A stretch of DNA of 8,815 bases, from assembly GCA_019246375.1 (NCBI GenBank), contig JAFAQO010000363.1, positions 1-8,815 on the forward strand, in the 5' to 3' direction. Under the pieces are notes generated by a model that was given only the letters and a program-made list of their open reading frames with translations, searched no databases and was not told the origin of the DNA. Shown one piece after another: positions 1-5,522 of the stretch (position 1 is the first letter of the stretch; each line of letters begins with the position of its first letter). Both the position numbers and the translations under genes were made by a program. The stretch comes from Mycobacterium sp. Its GTDB lineage: Bacteria; Actinomycetota; Actinomycetes; Mycobacteriales; Mycobacteriaceae.

Positions 1-40
1 GGATGCCGCCGCGACGCCTGCCCGCGTAAGCTGCTGTTCG

Positions 41-442
41 ATGAGCGCGAAGAGGACAGCGGTGATTGCCGCAGCCCTTGTTCTCGCGACCTGTGGTGTC
101 TCGGCCGGCGTTGCCGGTGCGGATCCGCCCGGACCGAAGACGAGCATCGATCACGACGGCAGCTACTCGGTGGGAAAGGACATCGTCGCGGGCACATACA
201 GTTCTGCGGGCCCGGCCAACGGCGGTACCTGTTACTGGAAGCGGTTGAGCGGCCCCAATGGCACCAACGTCGTCGACAACGCCATGAGCAAAAAACCACA
301 GGTCGTGGAGATCGACCCCACCGATCGGGCATTCAAGACGAACGGTTGTCAACCGTGGCAGATGACTGACCCGTCGAACGCGCCGAGCGACCTCCCCCCG
401 GCGCCGCAGAAGCTCAATTACACGGTTTGCTCAATGACCTGA
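41..442 (+). CDS. Small secreted protein of the G-Y-x-V-G-x-D-I / P-G-T-Y type
   Basis: Predicted exported 133-aa protein of unknown function. The N-terminus is a classic signal peptide: basic MSAKR, a hydrophobic core at residues 6-24, and an A-G-A cleavage site before D28, so the mature protein is about 106 residues. The mature part carries the pattern DGSYSVGKDIVAGTY (39-53), then CYW (64-66) and a GCQPW (102-106), which recurs in small actinobacterial secreted and phage-associated proteins; I recall the pattern but no function. Mature cysteines C64, C103 and C130 could form a disulfide. C18 lies in L-A-T-C, but threonine before the cysteine is poor for a lipobox. The frame stays open to the window edge, so an upstream start cannot be excluded, but the signal peptide fits ATG 41. 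No good Shine-Dalgarno is seen; TAAGCT at 27-32 could serve as a -10 for a near-leaderless transcript (weak). Confidence 0.85.
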   Translation: MSAKRTAVIAAALVLATCGVSAGVAGADPPGPKTSIDHDGSYSVGKDIVAGTYSSAGPANGGTCYWKRLSGPNGTNVVDNAMSKKPQVVEIDPTDRAFKTNGCQPWQMTDPSNAPSDLPPAPQKLNYTVCSMT

Positions 443-457
443 ACATCCGTGCCCTGC

Positions 458-473
458 TGTCCGGCCAAGGACA
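458..473. terminator. Small hairpin between convergent genes
   Basis: A perfect 5-bp inverted repeat, TGTCC-ggccaa-GGACA, sits in the 43-bp gap between two convergent stop codons. It has no T tract, as is common for proposed mycobacterial terminators, but a 5-bp stem is weak evidence. Confidence 0.25.
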
Positions 474-485
474 TCTGCCGTAGCC

Positions 486-1331
486 CTAACGGCGTGACCG
501 CGCTTTACGCCTGAGGCGAACTCGTGCTTCCTTCACCAACTCCGCGGCCTCCCGGCTGGCCTGTTTTGCTCTGTCATAGCTGTCTTCGCTGATGCTCAGA
601 GCATGTTCGGCCGAACGGAGGCTTTCCCGGGCTTTGTCAAGACGCAATCGGGCCGCAGCCAGGTCGGCTTGCCGCTCGGAGAGTGCGTCGTCTGCCTCGG
701 CCTGGACTCGCTCAGCCCCACTCAACGCTGCCTTCAACTTTTCGTTCTGCTGACGCGCAGCCTCCAGCTCGTTGGCCCGTGGCGTACGCTTCGCCGGCTT
801 CGGCCGCGTCTGCTTGGGCGCGGCTTTTTCCTTGTCGCCCCGGTCACCGGCGAACACCTCCGCCGCCTCGCCGAACGCGCCGAAACCCGACCAGCGCTCT
901 GGCCTACTCAGTCGGCCGAGCGCTGCCCTGACGTCCGGGTCGGCGATCGCGGCCTGCAGGGTTGCGGTGACGGCGTCGCGTATCGCCGCCGACGGATTGC
1001 TCAGTTCGGCGGCTTCGAACCCGGTCCGGGCGAGTTCGTCGACGAGCTTGCGTTGCTCCGCGGACAACTCCCGGATGCGGTCGCCATCCATTTCGGCGTG
1101 CGCGGCGCGCAGTCGGTCACCGAGGTCGGCTAAGCGCTGCTTAACCTCGGTGTGTGTCAGCGCAAGCCGGTTGACGATCCACGCTGCTGTCGTGGGCTTG
1201 TTGCTAGCCGAGATCTGCTTGGCGGTCGCGTTGTCGCCGCGACGCTTAGCCGCATTCGCCAATTTGGTGCGCAGTGCGATAAACCCGTCCGGCTTGACCC
1301 GGTAAAGTTCGTCGAGCTCGTCGTCGGCCAT
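486..1331 (-). CDS. Coiled-coil protein with basic C-terminus, actinobacterial hypothetical family
   Basis: A 281-aa cytoplasmic protein without signal peptide or membrane segment. The N-terminal part (residues 5-110) matches a pattern I know from uncharacterised actinobacterial proteins: D-E-L-Y-x-V-x-P-x-x-F, then K-P-T-x-A-A-W-x-V-N (45-54), then L-x-D-L-G-x-x-L-R. A Lys/Pro/Arg-rich linker at about 167-186 leads into a long heptad-like helix (187-268) rich in Ala, Glu, Arg and Leu. The last 15 residues are strongly basic (VRLRRKARSRR), suggesting nucleic-acid or acidic-partner binding; this is inference. The frame is open upstream to 1415, but that would overlap the preceding gene and adds a non-conserved Arg/Cys-rich stretch, so ATG 1331, which starts directly before the conserved block, is preferred. 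It lies 34 bp behind the 2-TM gene on the same strand and is probably co-transcribed from the SigF-like promoter at 1719-1743. Confidence 0.85.
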   Translation of the reverse strand: MADDELDELYRVKPDGFIALRTKLANAAKRRGDNATAKQISASNKPTTAAWIVNRLALTHTEVKQRLADLGDRLRAAHAEMDGDRIRELSAEQRKLVDELARTGFEAAELSNPSAAIRDAVTATLQAAIADPDVRAALGRLSRPERWSGFGAFGEAAEVFAGDRGDKEKAAPKQTRPKPAKRTPRANELEAARQQNEKLKAALSGAERVQAEADDALSERQADLAAARLRLDKARESLRSAEHALSISEDSYDRAKQASREAAELVKEARVRLRRKARSRR

Positions 1332-1365
1332 GAAGCCATGATCACCGCACGACGGCCCGGGGCGC

Positions 1366-1677
1366 TCACATGTACGCGACAATGACCGACAGGACCGCCA
1401 CGCAGAACGCCACAATCCCGATCAGCAGCAAAACCGCGCCGCCGGCGGCCAACCTTTCCTCGTGAGTCGATTCCTGACCGGTCACCAGGCGGACGCTCTT
1501 CGGAACATGGCGGAATACGTCTTTCCAGGGCGTCCGTGTTGTGGCCCGCTTGACTCCGGTGGGATCGTCCTTGGTGCGCTCGTGGGGCGCCGCCCCGGCC
1601 CCGTTGGCGAAGAGCACGAATCCGACGGCCATCGCGATCACGCCCATGATGAAAAGCACCACGGCGAGCGCAATCAT
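1366..1677 (-). CDS. Small two-helix membrane protein
   Basis: A 103-aa inner-membrane protein with two hydrophobic helices (about residues 2-24 and 78-101) joined by a polar, positively charged loop (33-75). The basic loop (KRATTRTPWK, RHVPKSVR) predicts a cytoplasmic loop with both ends outside. I do not recognise the family and assign no function. The longest frame begins at GTG 1692, but that codon lies directly upstream of and overlaps a strong Shine-Dalgarno (GGAGGAG, 1690-1684) placed 6 nt before ATG 1677, so translation almost certainly starts at 1677. It is the first gene of a probable two-gene unit with the coiled-coil gene downstream. A SigF-like promoter lies about 40 nt upstream, suggesting stress or stationary-phase expression. 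Confidence 0.8.
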   Translation of the reverse strand: MIALAVVLFIMGVIAMAVGFVLFANGAGAAPHERTKDDPTGVKRATTRTPWKDVFRHVPKSVRLVTGQESTHEERLAAGGAVLLLIGIVAFCVAVLSVIVAYM

Positions 1678-1683
1678 CGTGTT

Positions 1684-1690
1684 CTCCTCC
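1684..1690 (-). promoter_or_regulatory. Strong ribosome binding site that fixes the start at 1677
   Basis: GGAGGAG reads on the minus strand 6 nt before ATG 1677. It rules against the in-frame GTG at 1692, which would place the ribosome binding site inside the coding sequence. Confidence 0.8.
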
Positions 1691-1718
1691 ACTCGGCTTG
1701 GTGGCTGCCTCGGGAGCG

Positions 1719-1743
1719 TTACCCCGACGTGGTGTCTTCAAAC
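1719..1743 (-). promoter_or_regulatory. SigF-type promoter (GTTT-N15-GGGTAA)
   Basis: On the minus strand GTTT (1743-1740) is followed after exactly 15 nt by GGGTAA (1724-1719). This matches the published mycobacterial SigF consensus GTTT-N15-17-GGGTA. Predicted transcription would begin near 1710-1712, giving a leader of about 35 nt that contains the GGAGGAG site before ATG 1677. SigF drives stress and stationary-phase genes in mycobacteria (established knowledge); use of this site is inferred. Confidence 0.65.
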
Positions 1744-1831
1744 TTCGCGGTCCGCGACGGGTTGCCGACCGAAAGTCGTCGAGCGTCTTCGAGCATTCCG
1801 CGCTCAGTCAACAAGTGCACGCGGAGCAGCC

Positions 1832-2356
1832 CTAGACCGGAACGATGAAGTCGGAGCTATAAAACTCTGCCGGGTTTTGAGAGTGTTCGTCGGCGCGCTG
1901 GATGACCACCCATACGCCGGTCGTTCCCGGGCCGAGGCCCTCCTGAACTGTTACTGCACCTGTGCCGGCGCCGTCGGTGTTGAGGCTGCCGTAAGTGGTA
2001 CCTGGATCGCCCGGACCGCAAGTAGCCGAGGATGGCCGAGGTGCCTGAATCAGCCCGACGTCGTAGTGAGTATCCGGCTCAGCGGTCACCAGATGCACGT
2101 CGGCCACTGCGCTCGACCCGGCACGACGGATGACGGCTGTCGCCGAGCCGTTGCCCTTTCCCCCGACGGACGAGTTCATGCTGTAATCGCAGTTCCGGAG
2201 CACTTGGCGGAGCGGAACCATCGTTGCGCCGGTTGTGCTAGGCGGAACGGCCCAGGCGGCTCCGGTGTCGATCGTGAACATCACCGCCGAGGATGCCGTC
2301 AGGCTGATTGCCGCCGCGTACGTCACAAAGCGTGTCAACCTGCACATCGGCTCCAT
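1832..2356 (-). CDS. Small secreted protein, mycobacterial family of unknown function
   Basis: A 174-aa predicted exported protein. Residues 1-36 form a signal peptide: MCRLTR basic region, hydrophobic stretch 11-27, and A-W-A before V37. The mature part has two cysteines (C56 in L-R-N-C-D, C113 in T-C-G-P-G-D-P-G), probably a disulfide, and a beta-rich look with VHLVTAEPDTHYDVGLIQAP (88-107) and a C-terminal SQNPAEFYSSDFI (159-171). I recall similar small secreted proteins in mycobacteria but no function or name. The frame is open to 2605, but that extension is Arg-rich and unlike a signal peptide. ATG 2356 is preferred because TATGCT sits 7-12 nt upstream, the exact geometry of a leaderless mycobacterial promoter; ATG 2347 and 2386 are alternatives. 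Transcribed divergently from the L,D-transpeptidase gene. Confidence 0.8.
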   Translation of the reverse strand: MEPMCRLTRFVTYAAAISLTASSAVMFTIDTGAAWAVPPSTTGATMVPLRQVLRNCDYSMNSSVGGKGNGSATAVIRRAGSSAVADVHLVTAEPDTHYDVGLIQAPRPSSATCGPGDPGTTYGSLNTDGAGTGAVTVQEGLGPGTTGVWVVIQRADEHSQNPAEFYSSDFIVPV

Positions 2357-2362
2357 CACCGC

Positions 2363-2368
2363 AGCATA
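2363..2368 (-). promoter_or_regulatory. Leaderless -10 element TATGCT
   Basis: On the minus strand TATGCT occupies positions -12 to -7 relative to the A of ATG 2356 (spacer GCGGTG). T-A-N-N-N-T at this distance is the arrangement of mycobacterial leaderless promoters. No recognisable -35 is seen. Confidence 0.45.
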
Positions 2369-2553
2369 TGCTTCATGTCGGCGCATGCACCCGGGATTCT
2401 GCAAGCGCTGTCGACCGCTCTGGCTCACTGCGGATATACGTCGCCGACGTCGGCCGGTTCGCCGACCGGCTGCGGCAGCCGAATGTGATCGTGGTGGGTC
2501 CGCCGCGAATGCCGTGGGGGCGCCTTCCCGGGAGCCCGGATACCTACGCCTAG
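2368..2553 (+). other. Short ORF with coding-like base pattern; small gene or remnant
   Basis: This 61-codon frame (ATG 2368, stop TAG 2551) lies in the divergent intergenic region. From about 2428 to the stop, third positions are about 85% G/C, first about 75% and second about 55% by hand count, the gradient typical of real genes in GC-rich actinobacteria. The first 20 codons lack this pattern, and no Shine-Dalgarno precedes the ATG. The peptide (for example ADVGRFADRLRQPNVIVVG) is not recognised. It could be a small protein gene with an unclear start, the 3' remnant of a decayed gene, or chance; the overlapping inverted repeats also raise local GC. Confidence 0.25.
2443..2480. repeat. Three chained inverted repeats in the divergent intergenic region
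   Basis: Three perfect inverted repeats follow one another: the 12-bp palindrome GCCGACGTCGGC (2443-2454), GCCGGT-tcgccg-ACCGGC (2453-2470) and GGCTGC-G-GCAGCC (2468-2480). They could be an operator for a dimeric regulator or mRNA hairpins. In GC-rich DNA such repeats also arise by chance. Confidence 0.4.
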
Positions 2554-2558
2554 AATGG

Positions 2559-2582
2559 GTTTGGATGACACACCGCGGGTAT
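2559..2582 (+). promoter_or_regulatory. SigF-like element upstream of the L,D-transpeptidase gene
   Basis: GTTT (2559-2562) and GGGTAT (2577-2582) are separated by 14 nt, one short of the usual 15-17 nt spacing. A start near 2590 would give a leader of about 29 nt containing GGAG (2608-2611) 7 nt before GTG 2619. An overlapping SigA-like -10, TAGAAT (2551-2556), is a competing candidate. Confidence 0.4.
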
Positions 2583-2618
2583 GGGAAGCGCAACATTCGT
2601 GACAAGTGGAGTCAGGCC

Positions 2619-3947
2619 GTGCCAGCAATGGAAAAAGCCAGGGATGTCTCGACTTCGCTGACATCCGCGGGGGGTGTTGCTGTCGGCCATCGACGGCTCG
2701 GCCGCAGCCGAGTTCGCTACGCCCTGCTGGCCGTCTTTGCGGTCGTTGCAATCGTCGGCGTGGTGCAAGTCGGGTCGCTGCCGGGTTGCGCACACGGCGG
2801 CTGCATGCGCTCCGATGCTTCTCGAGAGTCGCAGGCGCCGGCCGAGGTGGTTATCACACCGGCTCCCGACGCCCACAACGTCGACCCTGTCGCGCACGTC
2901 TTGGTATCCGCCAAGTCTGGAACGTTGGCTGACGTGCGCATGGTCAACGATGCAGGCAAGCCGGTCGAGGGCGTGATGACGCCGGACAACACCGTCTGGA
3001 AGCCCACAGCGCCGCTGGGCTACGGGCGTACCTACACCCTGACGATCGCCAGTCATGGGCCGGGCGGCCTTCCACACACTCAGGTGTCCTCGTTCTCCAC
3101 GCTGCAGCCGTCCAACCAGACCAAGGTCTCGTTTTCCACCCTGTCGGAGGCGCCACTGCACGAGGGCGGCACATACGGCGTCGGGACCGTGATCGTCGCC
3201 CACTTCGACGAGCAGATCAGCGATCTAGCCACCGCTGAGCGCCACCTGACCGTGACCACCAATCCCCCGGTGCAAGGTTCGTGGTATTGGATCGGCAACC
3301 ACACCGCCCACTGGCGACCTGAGCACTACTACGCGCCCGGTACCACGGTCACCGCCGAGGCGAAAATTTATGGAGTCTCGGTCGGCAACGGCTTATTCGG
3401 GCAAGAAGACACCCGGGTGTCATTCCGTATCGGCCACGCCCACATATCAATCGCGGATGATGACACCAAGCAAGTGAGTGTCTACGACAACGGCGCCCTG
3501 GTCCGCACCATGCCTACCTCCATGGGGATGGGCGGCACCGCCACGATCGCGGGGCAGACGCTGTCATTCTGGACTCCGCCCGGCATCTACACCGTGCTCG
3601 ACAAGGGCAATCCGGTGGTCATGGACTCGTCCACATTTGGGCTGCCGAAGAATTCACGCCTCGGATATCGCGAAATCATCAACTACGCCACCCGGATCAG
3701 CAACGACGGTATCTATATGCACGAACTGGATTCGACGGTGTGGGCTCAAGGCAACACCGACACTTCGCACGGATGCCTGAATCTCAATGCCGCCAACGCG
3801 AAATGGTTCTACAACTTCTCGGTGTCGGGAGACGTGGTCGAGGTCCGCAACACCGGCGGCCCGCCGCTGCAAATCGCCCAAAACGGCGACTGGACTGTTC
3901 CGTGGGCGGAGTGGAGCAAAGGCAGTGCGTTAAAGCCGGCGCGGTGA
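2619..3947 (+). CDS. L,D-transpeptidase (LdtMt2-like, YkuD domain with two Ig-like domains)
   Basis: Cell-wall enzyme that forms 3-3 cross-links between meso-diaminopimelate residues of peptidoglycan stems; the family is the target of carbapenems in mycobacteria. The 442-aa protein has a basic N-terminus, a membrane anchor (about 34-52), two Ig-like domains (about 70-155 and 165-272), the YkuD catalytic domain (about 275-409) and a C-terminal cap with G-D-W-T-V-P-W-A-E-W as in LdtMt2. The catalytic motif is intact: H368, then S383-H384-G385-C386-L-N, with C386 the nucleophile. C57 in L-P-G-C follows the anchor and might be lipidated, but proline at that site is unusual. GTG 2619 is chosen because GGAG lies 7 nt before it; ATG 2628 is the alternative. 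Longer upstream extension has no ribosome site. The segment before the Y-T-V-L-D-K is about nine residues longer than I recall in LdtMt2, so an LdtMt4-like assignment is possible. Convergent with the next gene. Confidence 0.93.
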   Translation: MPAMEKARDVSTSLTSAGGVAVGHRRLGRSRVRYALLAVFAVVAIVGVVQVGSLPGCAHGGCMRSDASRESQAPAEVVITPAPDAHNVDPVAHVLVSAKSGTLADVRMVNDAGKPVEGVMTPDNTVWKPTAPLGYGRTYTLTIASHGPGGLPHTQVSSFSTLQPSNQTKVSFSTLSEAPLHEGGTYGVGTVIVAHFDEQISDLATAERHLTVTTNPPVQGSWYWIGNHTAHWRPEHYYAPGTTVTAEAKIYGVSVGNGLFGQEDTRVSFRIGHAHISIADDDTKQVSVYDNGALVRTMPTSMGMGGTATIAGQTLSFWTPPGIYTVLDKGNPVVMDSSTFGLPKNSRLGYREIINYATRISNDGIYMHELDSTVWAQGNTDTSHGCLNLNAANAKWFYNFSVSGDVVEVRNTGGPPLQIAQNGDWTVPWAEWSKGSALKPAR

Positions 3948-3958
3948 TATAGAACCGC
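3941..3958. terminator. Weak hairpin at convergent junction
   Basis: GCGGT-gatataga-ACCGC overlaps the transpeptidase stop codon and the 16-bp gap before the convergent DUF2231-Rieske stop. Five-bp stem, no T tract; low support. Confidence 0.2.
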
Positions 3959-3963
3959 TGCGC

Positions 3964-4839
3964 TCAGCCGCGCGTGACTCGGCGCACCTCGACCCGACCG
4001 TCGGCTTCCCGGGTGTCGAGCGCGGGCTGACTGACTGTGGCAGGGCCCCGCAGGAGTGTGCCGTCACGGACGTCGAATTGCGAGCCGTGACATGAGCAGG
4101 TGATGACATGTCCGTCGAGCTCACCGTCGCTGAGGAGACAGCCGCGGTGCGCACAGCGGTCATGAATCGCGTAGGTGCGTCCGCCGTGGCGCACCACCAC
4201 AACCGGCGTACCGTCAGCATCAGCCGAATGCAGCTGTCCCTCGCCCAGTTCGGCGCCCGACAGGACGGTCGTCCAGTCCTCTGGCCCCGGATCGAAGGCG
4301 GTTTGGTTAACTCCGACGCCGCGGACATAGGCCATGTGTCCGCCAAGGTGACCGCCGACGGCGAGTACTCCAGCACCGACGAGCGCGAGCAATGTGCCCC
4401 GCGCCCGCGCACCGCGCCGGCGAGCCGCCAGCGAAGCGACATAAAGCACCAGCGCCGAGACGTTCGTGCCGGCGTGAACCAGGCCGACGCGCCGTACCCC
4501 CTCATCCGACAGCTCGGTGTCGGCCCAGTCGCTGAACCCGGTCAGCGCAGTCGGCGTGGCTGCGACGATGCCCAAGCTGATCAGCCGTTGTGCCGCGCGG
4601 GCGCCGCTGCGCGGCGCGACCAGATCTAACAGAGACGCCGAAACGAACGAGCCGATGACTAGATCTGTCAGCGGCGGGTGCGCGGGATGACCCAACCACG
4701 TTCCGCTGACGGCTGACTTGACCGCGTCGGCCGAAAGCCACTCGCGCACCTTGCCGGCGAGCGCCTGTGCCGGGGCGTCGAGCATGCTGGCTCGCTCCAG
4801 CGAGTTGATTGTCGGTCGAGCCGGCGTGGAGACAGGCAC
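3964..4839 (-). CDS. DUF2231 membrane domain fused to a Rieske [2Fe-2S] domain
   Basis: A 291-aa probable membrane electron-transfer protein of unknown partner. Residues 50-172 are a DUF2231-type membrane unit with the G-H-P-A-H-P-P-L motif (50-57) and four helices (about 57-76, 85-103, 118-138, 149-172). Residues 188-287 are a Rieske domain: C229-A-H231-R-G-C234 and C248-S-C250-H251-G-S are the four cluster ligands plus the extra cysteine pair C234/C250, which forms a disulfide in high-potential (cytochrome bc1-type) Rieske proteins. The very basic loop 140-147 predicts its cytoplasmic location, which would put the Rieske domain outside; there is no Tat signal, so topology is uncertain. Histidines H122, H164 and H168 lie in helices and could bind heme (speculative). 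GTG 4839 is preceded by AAAGGAGA with 6-7 nt spacing, fixing the start. It lies 56 bp behind the hydrolase gene on the same strand and may be co-transcribed or use its own SigF-like element. Confidence 0.9.
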   Translation of the reverse strand: MPVSTPARPTINSLERASMLDAPAQALAGKVREWLSADAVKSAVSGTWLGHPAHPPLTDLVIGSFVSASLLDLVAPRSGARAAQRLISLGIVAATPTALTGFSDWADTELSDEGVRRVGLVHAGTNVSALVLYVASLAARRRGARARGTLLALVGAGVLAVGGHLGGHMAYVRGVGVNQTAFDPGPEDWTTVLSGAELGEGQLHSADADGTPVVVVRHGGRTYAIHDRCAHRGCLLSDGELDGHVITCSCHGSQFDVRDGTLLRGPATVSQPALDTREADGRVEVRRVTRG

Positions 4840-4875
4840 GGTGGATCTCCTTTCGACCTGCGATGTCCTGCTCCA

Positions 4876-4901
4876 GTACCCTGCGCGGTCCGGGCCTACA
4901 C
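4876..4901 (-). promoter_or_regulatory. Degenerate SigF-like element upstream of the DUF2231-Rieske gene
   Basis: On the minus strand GTGT (4901-4898) and GGGTAC (4881-4876) are 16 nt apart. The -35 differs from GTTT at one position. A start near 4867-4869 would leave a leader of about 30 nt carrying the AAAGGAGA site. The element overlaps the end of the upstream hydrolase gene. Confidence 0.35.
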
Positions 4902-5516
4902 CTGCCCGTGCGGCAGCAGCTGTTCGACGAACTCACCGGCGGTCATCGGATGTGAGAACATCGGGTAGTCGTACTTCAGCGCGTTCTCATGCTCTCCGAC
5001 GGAAGTGGCCGCGACACAATCGCTTAGCGTGACCACTTGATAGCCGTGCTCGTAAGCACTGCGCATGGTCGACTCGACGCAGCAGTTGGTGAGAAACCCG
5101 CCCAACGCGATCGTGGTAATGCGCTTGCTGCGCAAGATGAAGTCCAGGTTCGTGCTCGCAAACGTGTCGAGGCCGCGCTTACCCTCGATCAGGATGTCAC
5201 TGTCGGCGGGCGTCAGATCATCGACGATCGCCGCGCCCCACGACCCCTTGACGAAGGCGTGACCGTCCACAACGCCCTTCAAGATCCCGTACGGGTGTTG
5301 GGTGATTTCTCCATAGCCTTCGGTGAAGGTGATTGGAGCATGCATGATGGTCGCCCCGGCAGTCCGCGCCGCTTCGACGACTCGGCGGGTGTGACCGAGC
5401 ATGTCCGTCTTTTCCATCACCTCGGATACCGCCTTGTGTAAGGCGCCGCCTTCGCTGGCGAAGTCGTTCTGGTATTCGATCAGCACGACAGCCGTCGTCT
5501 TCGGGTCGATGCTCAT
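4896..5516 (-). CDS. Isochorismatase-fold cysteine hydrolase
   Basis: A 206-aa cytoplasmic hydrolase of the isochorismatase-like superfamily (nicotinamidase, ureidoacrylate and other amide or vinyl-ether hydrolases); the substrate cannot be told from sequence. The Rossmann-like fold is complete: first strand AVVLIEYQNDF (9-19), lysine K113 in I-E-G-K-R-G-L-D, and nucleophile C146 in F-L-T-N-C-C-V-E-S-T (141-150). The position normally held by the catalytic Asp (D-x-Q-N-D-F) is Glu (E14). I recall related proteins with the same E-Y-Q-N, so this looks like a subfamily trait, not damage. C145 directly precedes the nucleophile. Length is normal for the family. ATG 5516 has no Shine-Dalgarno, but TAGCCT lies at -12 to -7, pointing to a leaderless transcript. 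Divergent from the enoyl-CoA hydratase gene; the DUF2231-Rieske gene follows on the same strand. Confidence 0.92.
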   Translation of the reverse strand: MSIDPKTTAVVLIEYQNDFASEGGALHKAVSEVMEKTDMLGHTRRVVEAARTAGATIMHAPITFTEGYGEITQHPYGILKGVVDGHAFVKGSWGAAIVDDLTPADSDILIEGKRGLDTFASTNLDFILRSKRITTIALGGFLTNCCVESTMRSAYEHGYQVVTLSDCVAATSVGEHENALKYDYPMFSHPMTAGEFVEQLLPHGQV

Positions 5517-5522
5517 GACCGC

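Noticed and set aside
41..100. Lipoprotein signal in the first secreted protein
   Set aside because: L-A-T-C has Thr before Cys and a better A-G-A cleavage site follows nine residues later.
603..1305. Several plus-strand ORFs antisense to the coiled-coil gene
   Set aside because: The coiled-coil frame has a conserved family pattern and heptads; the antisense products do not look like proteins.
1157..1741. Minus-strand ORF of 194 codons spanning the 2-TM/coiled-coil junction
   Set aside because: It overlaps both genes out of frame and is Arg/Gly-rich; the two shorter genes have better start, membrane and family evidence.
1541..2488. Long plus-strand ORF of 315 codons
   Set aside because: It is antisense to the 2-TM gene and the secreted protein gene, its product is Arg/Cys/His-rich without domain features, and it has no ribosome site. 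It is a shadow of GC-rich genes on the other strand.
2235..2618. N-terminal extension of the transpeptidase back to 2235
   Set aside because: It would overlap the divergent secreted gene, is rich in Arg and Cys, and lacks a ribosome site; GTG 2619 has GGAG at the right distance.
4108..4629. Plus-strand ORF of 173 codons antisense to the Rieske gene
   Set aside because: The minus-strand frame has all Rieske ligands and four helices; the plus-strand product has no recognisable feature.
4955..4960. Further GGGTA -10-like matches (also near 7627 and 8368)
   Set aside because: They lie inside genes, with no GTTT 15-17 nt upstream and no suitably placed start codon downstream.
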